A stretch of 25,841 bases of DNA from an uncultured Treponema sp. (GCA_937892225.1 CALAUH010000295.1:1-25841), one strand, 5' to 3'; shown: positions 1-8,513, counted from the first letter of the stretch. Numbers and translations are program-made. Notes: generated from the sequence alone by a model not told the origin.

Positions 1-10
1 TATGAAATTT

Positions 11-526
11 TTAATTATCATTATCAGATTTTGTTTCTAATTCAATATCATCAATTGATTTATCATATTCATGATAATTTAAGATATCTTCATCTGTAAA
101 TTGAACGTCTATACTTTTATCTTTAAATGAACCGTTTTCTTGACCATCAATGTCTTTGAAAGTAATTTTATAATCTTTTATTGAATCTTTATATTCCCAA
201 TATATTGAAAAATTACCATTTTCATCAGTTTTTGTAGTTTCATAAAGATCAAAATATTCATCATTTTGATTTGTTTCATCATCGCTTGGATTATTTTTTG
301 CTTTTATTGAAATTTCAATATATTTAACTGGTTCTTTAATTTCGCCATCTTTATTTATATCACCTTTAACTTTACCGGATAAAGAAAATAATGAACCATC
401 ATAATTTGAAGGTGTTCCATACATCATAACTGGAACTACACCATAACAAGATGTTAATGTGCCAATACCAAGAAGTCCAAGAATTAAACTGATTATTTTT
501 TTTAAAGTCCAATGTAATTTTTCCAT
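11..526 (-). CDS. Small lipoprotein resembling radical-SAM-associated lipoproteins
   Basis: A 171-residue protein with a lipoprotein signal: basic start, hydrophobic run at about 10-24 and lipobox TLTSC with Cys27, so it is probably an envelope lipoprotein. Just after the lipobox comes MYGTP (35-39), then a beta-rich domain of carboxypeptidase-regulatory type with an acidic GDINKDGE segment (about 55-62) and DIDGQENGSF near 125-134. The MYG-x-P and DIDG-x-x-NG combination is what I remember from putative lipoproteins encoded beside a dedicated radical SAM/SPASM enzyme (rSAM/lipoprotein systems of Bacteroidetes and treponemes). That assignment is from memory. The partner is not in the window; on this strand it would lie downstream, beyond base 1. 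The tail is very acidic. There is no Shine-Dalgarno before the ATG, and a TATAAT box (534-539, minus) ends 7 nt upstream. The gene lies 43 bp after sufS on the same strand but probably has its own promoter. Confidence 0.75.
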   Translation of the reverse strand: MEKLHWTLKKIISLILGLLGIGTLTSCYGVVPVMMYGTPSNYDGSLFSLSGKVKGDINKDGEIKEPVKYIEISIKAKNNPSDDETNQNDEYFDLYETTKTDENGNFSIYWEYKDSIKDYKITFKDIDGQENGSFKDKSIDVQFTDEDILNYHEYDKSIDDIELETKSDNDN

Positions 527-569
527 AATTTATATTATATAATAATTATTTAGTAAAATAAAGCGTTTT

Positions 570-1811
570 TTAATCTTTATATCCTGACCATTTTCTTATT
601 TGTGATAATTTTTCTAAGAAAATATTAACTTCATCTTCTGTATTATACAAGTATAAACTTGCACGGGCACTGGACTGAATGCCTAAATACTGGCCGAGAG
701 GTTGTGCACAATGATGACCTGCGCGGATTGCAATGTTTTCTTCGCTAAGAAGAGTAGCTATATCATGAGGATGAACGCCGTCAATTGTGAATGTAACAAT
801 TCCAGGTCGTTTTTCAGGCTGATCTGGACCTACAAAATTAATATGTGGAATCTTTTTCATTCCTTCCATTAATTGCTGTGTTAATTCTAAATCATGCTGT
901 TCAATATTTTCCATTCCAACTGACTGAATGTAACGGATAGCAGCTGCCATTCCAACTGCATCTGCGGCACTTACAGTTCCAGCTTCAAATTTATGTGGAA
1001 CTTCTGCCCAGGTTGCACTTTCGCGTGTAACGTATTCAATCATTTCACCGCCAGTTAAGAATGGAGGCATTTTTTCCAAAAGTTCCAATTTTCCCCACAA
1101 AGCACCAATTCCCATTGGACCGCCAAGTTTGTGTCCGCTCATCGCAAAAAAGTCTGCACCAAGTGCCTGAACATCAACTTTGATGTGTGGAGTAGACTGT
1201 GCTCCGTCCACGACCATAATGGCACCTACGGAATGTGCTTTATCACTGAGTTTTTTGATTGGATTTGTAACACCCAAAACATTACTTATGTGTGCACAGG
1301 AAACAATTTTAGTTTTAGAAGTGATTTTAGAATTGATTTCTTCGTCACTTATTATTCCTGTGTTTTTATCGCATTCAAGAAAAACTAATTTTGCACCACG
1401 TTCACGGCAAACCATCTGCCATGGAATTATATTTGAATGGTGTTCCATGATTGTAACACAGATTTCGTCACTAGCTTTTATGTTTGCTAGTCCGTAAGTA
1501 TATGCAATCAAGTTTAAACTTTCTGTTGTATTACGTGTAAAAATAATTTCTTCGGGACGGCTTGCATTTATAAATTTTGCTACGGTTTCACGGGCATGTT
1601 CGTATGCGTAAGTTGCACGTTCGCTCAAAGAATAAAGTCCGCGTAAAGGATTTGCATTTTCTGTTGCGTAAAAATGTGTCATTGAATCCATTACGATAAA
1701 TGGACGCTGGGCTGTTGCGGCTGTATCAAAATAAACAAGACCGTTATTATCACTTGAGTTATGTTCGTCAATTGCCTTAAAAAAAGGAAAATCTTTTCTA
1801 TATTTGTTCAT
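570..1811 (-). CDS. sufS: SufS-type cysteine desulfurase
   Basis: PLP enzyme (class V aminotransferase fold, group II desulfurase) that takes sulfur from cysteine as a persulfide for Fe-S cluster assembly. With the start used here it has 413 residues, normal for SufS. Visible sites: EHHSN (123-127) at the cofactor, DGAQS (202-206), the Schiff-base lysine in SGHKLGG (K228) and the sulfur-accepting cysteine in RAGHHCAQP (C368). The frame stays open 27 codons further upstream, to 1892, but those codons run through a repeat element and do not resemble SufS; MNKYRKDFPFF is the expected N-terminus. It is the last suf gene, 143 bp after sufD. No sufU or sufE follows in the window, so the sulfur-transfer partner is elsewhere or absent. 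Confidence 0.95.
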   Translation of the reverse strand: MNKYRKDFPFFKAIDEHNSSDNNGLVYFDTAATAQRPFIVMDSMTHFYATENANPLRGLYSLSERATYAYEHARETVAKFINASRPEEIIFTRNTTESLNLIAYTYGLANIKASDEICVTIMEHHSNIIPWQMVCRERGAKLVFLECDKNTGIISDEEINSKITSKTKIVSCAHISNVLGVTNPIKKLSDKAHSVGAIMVVDGAQSTPHIKVDVQALGADFFAMSGHKLGGPMGIGALWGKLELLEKMPPFLTGGEMIEYVTRESATWAEVPHKFEAGTVSAADAVGMAAAIRYIQSVGMENIEQHDLELTQQLMEGMKKIPHINFVGPDQPEKRPGIVTFTIDGVHPHDIATLLSEENIAIRAGHHCAQPLGQYLGIQSSARASLYLYNTEDEVNIFLEKLSQIRKWSGYKD

Positions 1812-1823
1812 AATAGTACTCTT

Positions 1824-1966
1824 TTTGAAACGGGGATGAAGGGGATAAAAAGGATTTTTTTTGAAACAGAATGAGAAGTATAAAGTTTTCACTTTTTTTA
1901 ATTACGCATTGCGAATTATTTTTCTCTGTTCCTTATTTATCCTCTTAATCCTTTTTATCCCCGTTC
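1824..1966. repeat. Nonamer-period inverted repeat between sufD and sufS
   Basis: Two arms (about 1824-1869 and 1926-1966) are near reverse complements. Each is built of 9-base units of the type CGGGGATGA / AGGGGATAA / AAAGGATTT, and each ends near GAAACAG or its complement. The same element occurs between sufB and sufD. The right arm supplies the last codons and the TAA stop of sufD (tail DKERG). The left arm ends about 13 bases before the sufS ATG, and its complement reads through into the weak AAAGAG ahead of that ATG. It could act as an RNA hairpin in the polycistronic transcript; that is inference. Confidence 0.7.
1901..1921. repeat. Heptamer-period repeat in the sufD-sufS gap
   Basis: Three 7-base units read attacgc, attgcga, attattt. 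They sit in the loop between the arms of the nonamer inverted repeat. The same unit pattern occurs at the sufC-sufB junction (4577-4597). Confidence 0.55.
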
Positions 1967-3082
1967 CTTATCTATAAAATTCAATATTTTATCCTTTACA
2001 TCATCACATGGAATTAAATCGGCAACGGCTTGAACTTTTGCACGTGTCATTAATTCTTCTGCTTCTTTTTTGCTGATTCCTCTTGTCTGCATGTAGAATA
2101 AAATGTCCTGGGAAATGCGGCCGATTGTAGAACCGTGTTCACCTTCAACATCTTCTTCATCACATAAAATTACTGGAAGCGATTTATTTACAGCTGTAGG
2201 AGACAGTAATAAAGTTTCTTCCATTTCGTTACCTTTACTGCCTGCACAACCGTTTTTAAAATCGATTGTTCCGCGGTAAGTTTTAGTTGCATCATCTTTT
2301 ACAGTCCCGTTTACATCCATCTTGCATTCAGATTTTTTTCCATAATGATAAACAATATGATTCATATCAAGATATTGATTATCCTTGCAGATGTAAGAAA
2401 CGTTACTAATAAAATTAGATTTATATCCTTTTAAGTTTACGTGAAGTCCTGAATCAATATGTGCACCGCCAAGTTCAATTTGTGTAAACTGCATTTTTGC
2501 ATTATCTTCACCAATAAAAGCTGTATCATCAAGCTGAACGGCGTTTTTATCTAAAAGCTGAACTTTGATTATATGGATTTTTGCATTTTCTTCTGCATAG
2601 ATTTTTGTGCGGATTATCTGACTTTCTGTATCACCATTATAAACAAAGATGATTGTACTTTCTGTATTTTCTGTAGCATAAATTGTCTGGTCAGAAACTG
2701 TATTTCCTTTTGAAGTAAAATTTAAAACGAGTGGGGCAGATGAATTTCCTGTAATTTTTATGAATTGAGAATCTTTACAAACTTCATCAATTAGTTTTGT
2801 TAATGGATGCGAAATTGAATTATCAATTTTCAACTGTCCATTATCAATTTCTTCCACACGGCTGTCTGGCATTTTTAAATTTGCACGGTTTGAAATACCA
2901 CTACCAAAAGTGTAATTGTCAATTTTTAATTGTCCATTATCAATTGTAATCCCGTCTGGAATATTGCTGATAAAAGGTTCGTACTTTTCAAACGAATCTG
3001 CAAGTTCAACTGAGTCTTTATTCATTTTAAGCCAATTCCAGGTTAATGATGGAATTGTGTTTATGTTTATTTTATTTTCCAT
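1955..3082 (-). CDS. sufD: SufD, SufBCD scaffold subunit, with two repeat-derived inserts
   Basis: Core subunit of the SufBC2D Fe-S scaffold, a 375-residue right-handed beta-helix protein. Family landmarks are the N-terminal TWNWLKMN, the helical repeats in the middle (LGGAHIDSGLHVNLKGY), and the C-terminal block with DEEDVEGEHGSTIGRIS and FYMQTRGISKKEAEELM, which is diagnostic of SufB/SufD C-termini. Oddities: IDNGQLKIDN occurs twice near the N-terminus (47-56 and 79-88), each encoded by a heptamer-repeat block, and the final KERG plus stop come from a nonamer repeat. It lies between sufB and sufS. The start has only a weak AAAGAAT upstream, itself at the edge of a repeat. Confidence 0.93.
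   Translation of the reverse strand: MENKININTIPSLTWNWLKMNKDSVELADSFEKYEPFISNIPDGITIDNGQLKIDNYTFGSGISNRANLKMPDSRVEEIDNGQLKIDNSISHPLTKLIDEVCKDSQFIKITGNSSAPLVLNFTSKGNTVSDQTIYATENTESTIIFVYNGDTESQIIRTKIYAEENAKIHIIKVQLLDKNAVQLDDTAFIGEDNAKMQFTQIELGGAHIDSGLHVNLKGYKSNFISNVSYICKDNQYLDMNHIVYHYGKKSECKMDVNGTVKDDATKTYRGTIDFKNGCAGSKGNEMEETLLLSPTAVNKSLPVILCDEEDVEGEHGSTIGRISQDILFYMQTRGISKKEAEELMTRAKVQAVADLIPCDDVKDKILNFIDKERG
2818..2850. repeat. In-frame heptamer-repeat insert in sufD, copy A
   Basis: Units attatca, attttca, actgtcc, attatca repeat every 7 bases. On the coding strand this gives the peptide IDNGQLKIDN (residues 79-88). It matches copy B (2914-2946) at 29 of 33 positions by eye. Confidence 0.75.
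2914..2946. repeat. In-frame heptamer-repeat insert in sufD, copy B
   Basis: Units attgtca, attttta, attgtcc, attatca have a 7-base period. It encodes the same peptide IDNGQLKIDN (residues 47-56), in the same reading frame as copy A. Confidence 0.75.
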
Positions 3083-3091
3083 AATTTTATT

Positions 3092-3175
3092 CTTTTTGAA
3101 ACGGGGATGAAGAGGATGAAATGGATAATTTTTTATATTTTTTTATCCCATTAATCCTTTTTATCCCTGTTTCAG
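3092..3175. repeat. Nonamer-period inverted repeat between sufB and sufD
   Basis: Arms of about 32 bases (roughly 3096-3127 and 3144-3175) are near-perfect reverse complements around an AT-rich loop. Both outer ends read TGAAAC outward-in. Units such as CGGGGATGA, AGAGGATGA and AATGGATAA give a 9-base period. The right outer edge supplies the TGA stop of sufB (AAC-TGA-AAC). The left edge abuts the sufD start region. It fills nearly the whole 89-bp gap between the genes. Confidence 0.75.
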
Positions 3176-4578
3176 TTCTTCATCTCCAGACGGATAAGAT
3201 TATTCATCTCTACTGCATATTCCAGCGGCAATTCTTTGCTTACTGGATTTGCAAAACCACTTACAATCATGCTGCGGGCTTCTTCTTCGCTGATTCCTCG
3301 GCTCATTAAATAGAAGATTGCATCGTTACTGATGCGACCGATTTTTGCTTCGTGTCCAACGTCGCAGTCGTCTGTTAAAATTTCCATTGCTGGAATTGTA
3401 TCTGAACGACTTTCTGAATCAAGCATAAGGCTCTGACATGAAACCGATGCTTTACTTCCTGTAGCTTTTTTATCAATATAAACGGCACTTCGGTAAGTAG
3501 AAATTCCGCCGCCTTTTGAAATTGATTTTGTTGTAATCAAACTTGTTGTATTTGGAGCAAGGTGAACCATTTTTGCACCAGTATCAAGATTCTGTCCACC
3601 GCCTGCAAATGTTACACCTGTAAATTCTGCACGTGCATTGCGTCCCACTAAATCACTTTCCGGGTACAAATAAGAAATGTGGCTTCCAAATGAACCAGAA
3701 ACCCATTCAATTGAACCGCCTTCTTCAACTTTTGCACGTTTTGTGTTCAAGTTGTACATATTTTTAGACCAGTTCTCGATTGTAGAGTAGCGCAGGTGAG
3801 CACCTTTTTTTACAAATAGTTCAACAGCGCCTGCATGTAAGTTTGCTGCGTTATATTTTGGAGCAGAACATCCTTCTATAAAGTGAAGGTCTGCATCTTC
3901 ATCAACAATAATAAGTGTATGTTCAAATTGACCAGCCCCTTTTGCATTTAAACGGAAATAAGACTGTAATGGGAACGAAAGATGAACACCTTTTGGAACG
4001 TAAACAAAACTTCCGCCAGACCAGACTGCACCGTGTAAAGCTGCAAATTTATGATCTTGGGGAGTAATTAAAGTCATAAAATATTCCTGAACCATTGGTC
4101 CCCATTTTTCAGATTTTAATGCTTCTTCAAATCCCATGTAAACTACGCCCTGTTTTGCAACTTCATCCTGAACATTGTGATAGACAAGTTCTGAATCATA
4201 TTGTGCACCAACACCGGCCAAAGATTTTCGTTCTGCTTCTGGAATACCTAATTTTTCAAATGTTTCTTTTATATCTTCTGGAACGTCTTCCCATTTACCG
4301 CTCATTTCGGTTTTTGGTCGAACGTAAGTTGCAATATTTTCCATATTAAGGCCTTTAATACTTGGACCCCAGTTTGGAACGTGTAATTTATTATATGTTT
4401 CAAGAGATTTTAAACGAAATTCGCGCATCCACTGTGGATCGCCTTTTTCTTCGCTGATTTTTGCAACGATATCTGGAGTTAATCCACTTTCCATACGGTA
4501 AGTGTTTTCTTCATTTTCTTCGTAGCGGAAATCGTAAAATTCTCTGTTTATGTCGTCAATCTTTTGTTTGTTTTCCAT
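3172..4578 (-). CDS. sufB: SufB, SufBCD scaffold subunit
   Basis: The subunit of SufBC2D on which the nascent Fe-S cluster is assembled. At 468 residues it has family length. Recognisable blocks are VPNWGPSIKGLNMENIATYV near the N-terminus, YVPKGVHLSFPLQSYFRLN, the beta-helix core FIEGCSAPKYNAANLHAGAV, SVSCQSLMLDSESRSDTIPA, and the C-terminal TDDCDVGHEAKIGRIS with FYLMSRGISEEEARSM. The cysteines in the core and in SVSCQSL are candidates for sulfur/cluster handling, as known for SufB. It starts 13 bp after sufC with only a poor GGA-type site and ends with a TGA inside the nonamer repeat. It is probably co-transcribed and translated with sufC. Confidence 0.96.
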   Translation of the reverse strand: MENKQKIDDINREFYDFRYEENEENTYRMESGLTPDIVAKISEEKGDPQWMREFRLKSLETYNKLHVPNWGPSIKGLNMENIATYVRPKTEMSGKWEDVPEDIKETFEKLGIPEAERKSLAGVGAQYDSELVYHNVQDEVAKQGVVYMGFEEALKSEKWGPMVQEYFMTLITPQDHKFAALHGAVWSGGSFVYVPKGVHLSFPLQSYFRLNAKGAGQFEHTLIIVDEDADLHFIEGCSAPKYNAANLHAGAVELFVKKGAHLRYSTIENWSKNMYNLNTKRAKVEEGGSIEWVSGSFGSHISYLYPESDLVGRNARAEFTGVTFAGGGQNLDTGAKMVHLAPNTTSLITTKSISKGGGISTYRSAVYIDKKATGSKASVSCQSLMLDSESRSDTIPAMEILTDDCDVGHEAKIGRISNDAIFYLMSRGISEEEARSMIVSGFANPVSKELPLEYAVEMNNLIRLEMKN

Positions 4579-4597
4579 TCCGCATTCCGAATTATTT
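4577..4597. repeat. Heptamer repeat spanning the sufC-sufB junction
   Basis: Three 7-base units attccgc, attccga, attattt cover the sufC stop codon and touch the sufB start codon. The pattern is the same as at 1901-1921. Confidence 0.5.
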
Positions 4598-5329
4598 TAT
4601 ATATTCTTCAAAACCATTTTTATTAATTTGTTCTACAAGACTTCCGTCGCCTGAGTGAACAATGTGACCTTTTACAAGAATGTGTGTGTGGTCTACATTT
4701 AAGCTGCTCAAAATTTTTGTATTATGAGTAATGATTAAAAGTGAACCGCCGACAGTTTTCTGATATTCTTCAATTCCTTTTGAAACAACGCGAACTGCAT
4801 CAACATCAAGACCGGAATCTGTTTCATCAAGAATTGCAAAATCTGGTTTAAGCATTAAAAGCTGTAAAATTTCTGATTTTTTACGTTCTCCGCCAGAAAA
4901 CCCAACGTTCAAATCACGCTTTGCATAATCTGGATTCATGTTGAGTAATTCCATTTTTGCAGCAAGTTCTTTCTGGAACTGGAACAATTTTACGCGTTCA
5001 CCAGTTTTCTGCTGGATTGCAGAGCGGATAAAACCTTCCAAAGAAATGCCAGGAACTTCTAAAGGTTGCTGAAAACTCATAAACATACCAAGTTTTGCAC
5101 GTTTATCTGTAGTTTCGTTAGTAATATCCTGTCCGTTAAAAAAGATTTTTCCATCAGTAACACGGTAAACTGGATTTCCCATCAAAGTGTTTCCAAGCGA
5201 TGATTTTCCAGCTCCGTTTGGTCCCATAAGAACGTGAGTTTCACCTTTATCAATCTGAATTGAAAGGTCATTTAATATTTGTTTGCCGTCTTCAAGCGCG
5301 GCAGAAAGATTTTTTACTTCTAATAACAT
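4592..5329 (-). CDS. sufC: SufC, ABC-type ATPase of the SUF scaffold
   Basis: ATPase that drives conformational change in SufBC2D. Length 245 residues, typical. Walker A is GPNGAGKS (36-43), Q-loop Q87, signature FSGGERKK (144-151), Walker B AILDETDSGLD with D168 and E169, and the H-loop ITHNT follows near 200. LDETDSGLD and FSGGERKK are SufC-specific forms of these motifs. It is first in the operon. The start is firm because the ABC domain begins at MLLEVKNL. No Shine-Dalgarno precedes the ATG; a promoter -10 ends 6 nt upstream, which suggests a leaderless mRNA. No Rrf2-type regulator gene is visible nearby. Confidence 0.97.
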   Translation of the reverse strand: MLLEVKNLSAALEDGKQILNDLSIQIDKGETHVLMGPNGAGKSSLGNTLMGNPVYRVTDGKIFFNGQDITNETTDKRAKLGMFMSFQQPLEVPGISLEGFIRSAIQQKTGERVKLFQFQKELAAKMELLNMNPDYAKRDLNVGFSGGERKKSEILQLLMLKPDFAILDETDSGLDVDAVRVVSKGIEEYQKTVGGSLLIITHNTKILSSLNVDHTHILVKGHIVHSGDGSLVEQINKNGFEEYIK

Positions 5330-5335
5330 AGAATA

Positions 5336-5364
5336 AATATACTAAATTTTATGATTATTTACAA
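5336..5364 (-). promoter_or_regulatory. Probable promoter of the suf operon
   Basis: Read on the minus strand: TTGTAA (5359-5364), a 17-bp spacer, and TATATT (5336-5341), followed by 6 nt and the sufC ATG. Transcription would start at or next to the ATG. A second, weaker possibility is TTGAGC (5381-5386) with TGTAAA (5358-5363), which would give a leader of about 20 nt. Confidence 0.45.
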
Positions 5365-5468
5365 TTACAAAGAAAAAATTGCTCAATAAGATAAAGTGCT
5401 TATATTTATAAGTAACTTATGATACAATTAATTGATTATTTTAATACAATCTTTATTAGGGGCTTATA

Positions 5469-8400
5469 ATGTTTGCAAGAAAAAAGGAATTTCTTTTTAT
5501 TTTAACTTTCTGTTTAATTTTCTTTGGCTGTAGTAATGCACCGAAAGTTGAACCTGTAAAAAATTATAAAATCAAATTTTATGAAGATGATGAAATTGTA
5601 AAGGAATTTACAGTTCCAGAAAATACTTATGTATCTGCCTGTCAAGGTTATGATGAAATTCTAAATTATTTTAGTATAAAATATGATGGCTTTAGATTTA
5701 ACGGCTGGTTTAATAAAGACGGTAATAAATTTGAAGATATATATATTAAAGCTGATGCTGAATATTACGCATCATTTTCTGCAAAAGTAAAATTTTATAA
5801 AAAGACGTCAGATGAAAATTCTCTTTTTAATAAATATTATGATGTAGGCTTAAGTATTCCAACAGAGGATTTTCCAAAAATAGATGTTTTCCGTGAAAAT
5901 TTTAAAGATTATCATTTCTTATATTGGTCAGAAAATCCAGAAGCAACAGATGTAACAAGAAAAACAGACGAATTTGTGAATGAAATTACTTCAAGTAAAG
6001 CAGAGGTTAATCTTTATGCTGTTTATTCTACAAAAAATGTGTATACAGTAAATTTTTATACAAATTCTAAAACTGAAATTAAATTTTCAAAAGAGATTAT
6101 TGAAGGGGAAAAAATAACTTTAACTTCCAGTGACCGTAAAGATATTTCATATCATTATTTTCTTTATTGGACAGAAAGTCTTGCAAATCAAACTGAAGCA
6201 GAATCAAAAAGTTTTGATATTGAAAATGACGTTGTAACTAAAAATATGTCATTGTATGGTGTTTATACACCAAAACTTTTTTTATCATTGAATAATTCAG
6301 ATATTGTTAATGGAACAGATTTAGTTAAAGGAACTATTAAATTTTCTGTTTATACAAATGAAAAACATGAAATCTTTAAATTTGATGATGAAACAATTCC
6401 AAATTTAGAAGTTTCATATTTAATTAATGGAAATAAAACAATAATTTCATCAGAAAATTGTGAATTTACTGATGAAGGTAGCTATAGTGAAATAACATAT
6501 TTCTTTGAAATGTTATCTGAAGGAACTTATACTTTTACAGTATCTAATAGTGTAGAGTCGCGAACAATTTCAAAAAAGTTATATGAACCTGCCGCTGTTA
6601 CTAATTTGGCTGTTACAACTGATGATTCATATGCAAAATTGACTTGGACAAATGCAAGTGGTTATTATGCTTATACAGTTACAGTTTTAAAAGGAAGTGC
6701 ACAGGTTACTGTAAAAAATATACAAGCTAATTCAATAGAATTTTATGGTTTAGATAATAATGTTGAATATACTTTCCAGGTTAAAACAACTGGTACAAAT
6801 AAAGTTGCTAGTGTAAAAGGAACTTCAATCATTACAAAAAAAGAATCAGATTGGGTTATTGCTATGTATATGGATGGTGATAATAACCTGAATGACAATA
6901 TTTATAAGGATATGAATGAAGTTGAATATGGTTTATATCAGATAAGTGGAAACAGTAATTATGATACAGTTAATGTTGTAGCTCTTTGGGATGGTTATAA
7001 TGTTGTAAGTGAGTATATAAAAGTAAATCATCCTGGATCGTATATATTTGAAATTGGAAAAGATAGTGGTATAGCAACAACTACTGTAAATTCTTCAGGT
7101 TATGTTCTTTCTTCTTCAACAAAAAATCTTTCTTATACTGCTAAAGACTGGATATTATCAAGTTCTTCGACTCCAGATAATATAACTGCTTCATCATATG
7201 GTGAAGTAAATATGGGTAGTGAAGCAACTTTAGAAAATTTCTTGAATTGGGTAAAAACTCATTATACGGCAAATAAAGGTTATATCATTCAGTTTAGTGA
7301 TCATGGTGGCGGACCTAAAAAAGCACGTTATCTGGAATTAAAAGATGGAAGAAAACTTGTAACAGATAATGAAGAAAGACGTGCACTTTGCTGGGATGAA
7401 AGTAATCTTTCCAGTTATTTAAGTACAGTTGATGTAAGTACAGCTTTAAATAATGCCGGTTTTACAGGAGAGAATAAAGCAGATATGATTATTATGGATG
7501 TATGTCTTGGTGCGTCTATAGAAGAATCATATCAGTTTGCTCCATATGCAAAATATTTAGTTGCTTCTCCAAATACAATTCCAGCAGATGGGTTACCATA
7601 TGATAAAGTTATAAAGGCATTTAAGAAAAATTGCACAGTAGAAGAAGTGTCTAAACAGATAATTCAAGATTATGCTGATTATTATCATAAAGCTATAAAT
7701 TGGAGTTATTATTATTTGTATTATTTACAAGAAATAAATCCACAAATTCAAAGTGCAAATATTAGTAATATTACAGCAGAAGAATTAGAAATTCTTAATT
7801 CAAATTATGCAGCAATGCGTTTAGGAATACCGACACTTTCTGTAATTGATCTTAATGCAGTAAATACAGCAGCAGAAAAAATTGCTGAAATGGCACAATT
7901 GTTGATAAATGATGCAAATAATCCTGATGGTCATAAATTATATTTTCATGAGATAGTTGATGAAGATACTAATGAGGTTTATTTGTCTTTAGCAGTTGGA
8001 CCAGATGATACGACTGTTACAAAATCTTTTGCGAAAGGTTTTGCAGATATGTTCTTGAATTATCCAAATTGTATTTATGGAGCTTTATTCTATCAGGGAA
8101 CATATAACTGGCTTATAGATATTGGTGATTTTACAGATTGGATTAGAGTTTATACAGTTGAAACTTTACAAGGAATTTCAAATCCATATTACTGGAAAGA
8201 ACTCAATGATAAATGTATAGAAGTTTTAATTGCTTTAGAAGATATGATTTTATACAGTTGGAAAGATTTCTGGGATTTAAGATTTAATAATATTTGTTAC
8301 AATTATTATCAGCAAAATGCATATACTTATAGGGGTCTTTCTTTTGAAGATAATTACTGTGGTTTAACAATTTGTGGTGCAACAATCGCAAGTAATGGTA

Positions 8401-8513
8401 ATTTACTAATTCCAGGAACAGCTCCAAATTTCTATACTAATTTGGATTTTGGTAAAGTAACATCGCCAGGTAATTATTGGAATGAATATTTACAACTTTG
8501 TTTTAGTAATTAG
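5469..8513 (+). CDS. Clostripain-family (C11) cysteine peptidase lipoprotein with InlB-like and FN3 domains
   Basis: A 1014-residue surface or periplasmic lipoprotein with lipobox FFGC (Cys21). Order of domains: three InlB_B-like beta-grasp repeats (about 33-270) with FNGWF, FLYWS and FLYWT near their ends; a beta-sandwich stretch to about 370; an FN3-like domain (about 375-457); then the C11 peptidase domain from WVIAMYMDGDNNL (D469, D471) onward. Catalytic His is H612 in SDHGGG and catalytic Cys is C679 in MDVCLGAS, both in clostripain-typical settings. C11 enzymes usually cleave after basic residues and often self-activate; that is family knowledge. The C-terminal 300 residues are rich in Tyr and Trp and have no recognised domain. 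An AGGGG site lies ahead of the ATG. The small lipoprotein gene follows after 8 bp. Confidence 0.9.
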   Translation: MFARKKEFLFILTFCLIFFGCSNAPKVEPVKNYKIKFYEDDEIVKEFTVPENTYVSACQGYDEILNYFSIKYDGFRFNGWFNKDGNKFEDIYIKADAEYYASFSAKVKFYKKTSDENSLFNKYYDVGLSIPTEDFPKIDVFRENFKDYHFLYWSENPEATDVTRKTDEFVNEITSSKAEVNLYAVYSTKNVYTVNFYTNSKTEIKFSKEIIEGEKITLTSSDRKDISYHYFLYWTESLANQTEAESKSFDIENDVVTKNMSLYGVYTPKLFLSLNNSDIVNGTDLVKGTIKFSVYTNEKHEIFKFDDETIPNLEVSYLINGNKTIISSENCEFTDEGSYSEITYFFEMLSEGTYTFTVSNSVESRTISKKLYEPAAVTNLAVTTDDSYAKLTWTNASGYYAYTVTVLKGSAQVTVKNIQANSIEFYGLDNNVEYTFQVKTTGTNKVASVKGTSIITKKESDWVIAMYMDGDNNLNDNIYKDMNEVEYGLYQISGNSNYDTVNVVALWDGYNVVSEYIKVNHPGSYIFEIGKDSGIATTTVNSSGYVLSSSTKNLSYTAKDWILSSSSTPDNITASSYGEVNMGSEATLENFLNWVKTHYTANKGYIIQFSDHGGGPKKARYLELKDGRKLVTDNEERRALCWDESNLSSYLSTVDVSTALNNAGFTGENKADMIIMDVCLGASIEESYQFAPYAKYLVASPNTIPADGLPYDKVIKAFKKNCTVEEVSKQIIQDYADYYHKAINWSYYYLYYLQEINPQIQSANISNITAEELEILNSNYAAMRLGIPTLSVIDLNAVNTAAEKIAEMAQLLINDANNPDGHKLYFHEIVDEDTNEVYLSLAVGPDDTTVTKSFAKGFADMFLNYPNCIYGALFYQGTYNWLIDIGDFTDWIRVYTVETLQGISNPYYWKELNDKCIEVLIALEDMILYSWKDFWDLRFNNICYNYYQQNAYTYRGLSFEDNYCGLTICGATIASNGNLLIPGTAPNFYTNLDFGKVTSPGNYWNEYLQLCFSN

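Noticed and set aside
1131..1497. Plus-strand ORFs inside sufS
   Set aside because: They lie antisense to a well-supported gene, have no ribosome site, and give cysteine-rich peptides without a domain.
1812..1892. 27-codon N-terminal extension of SufS
   Set aside because: It is encoded by the nonamer repeat, has no SufS similarity, and the known N-terminus begins at the ATG at 1811.
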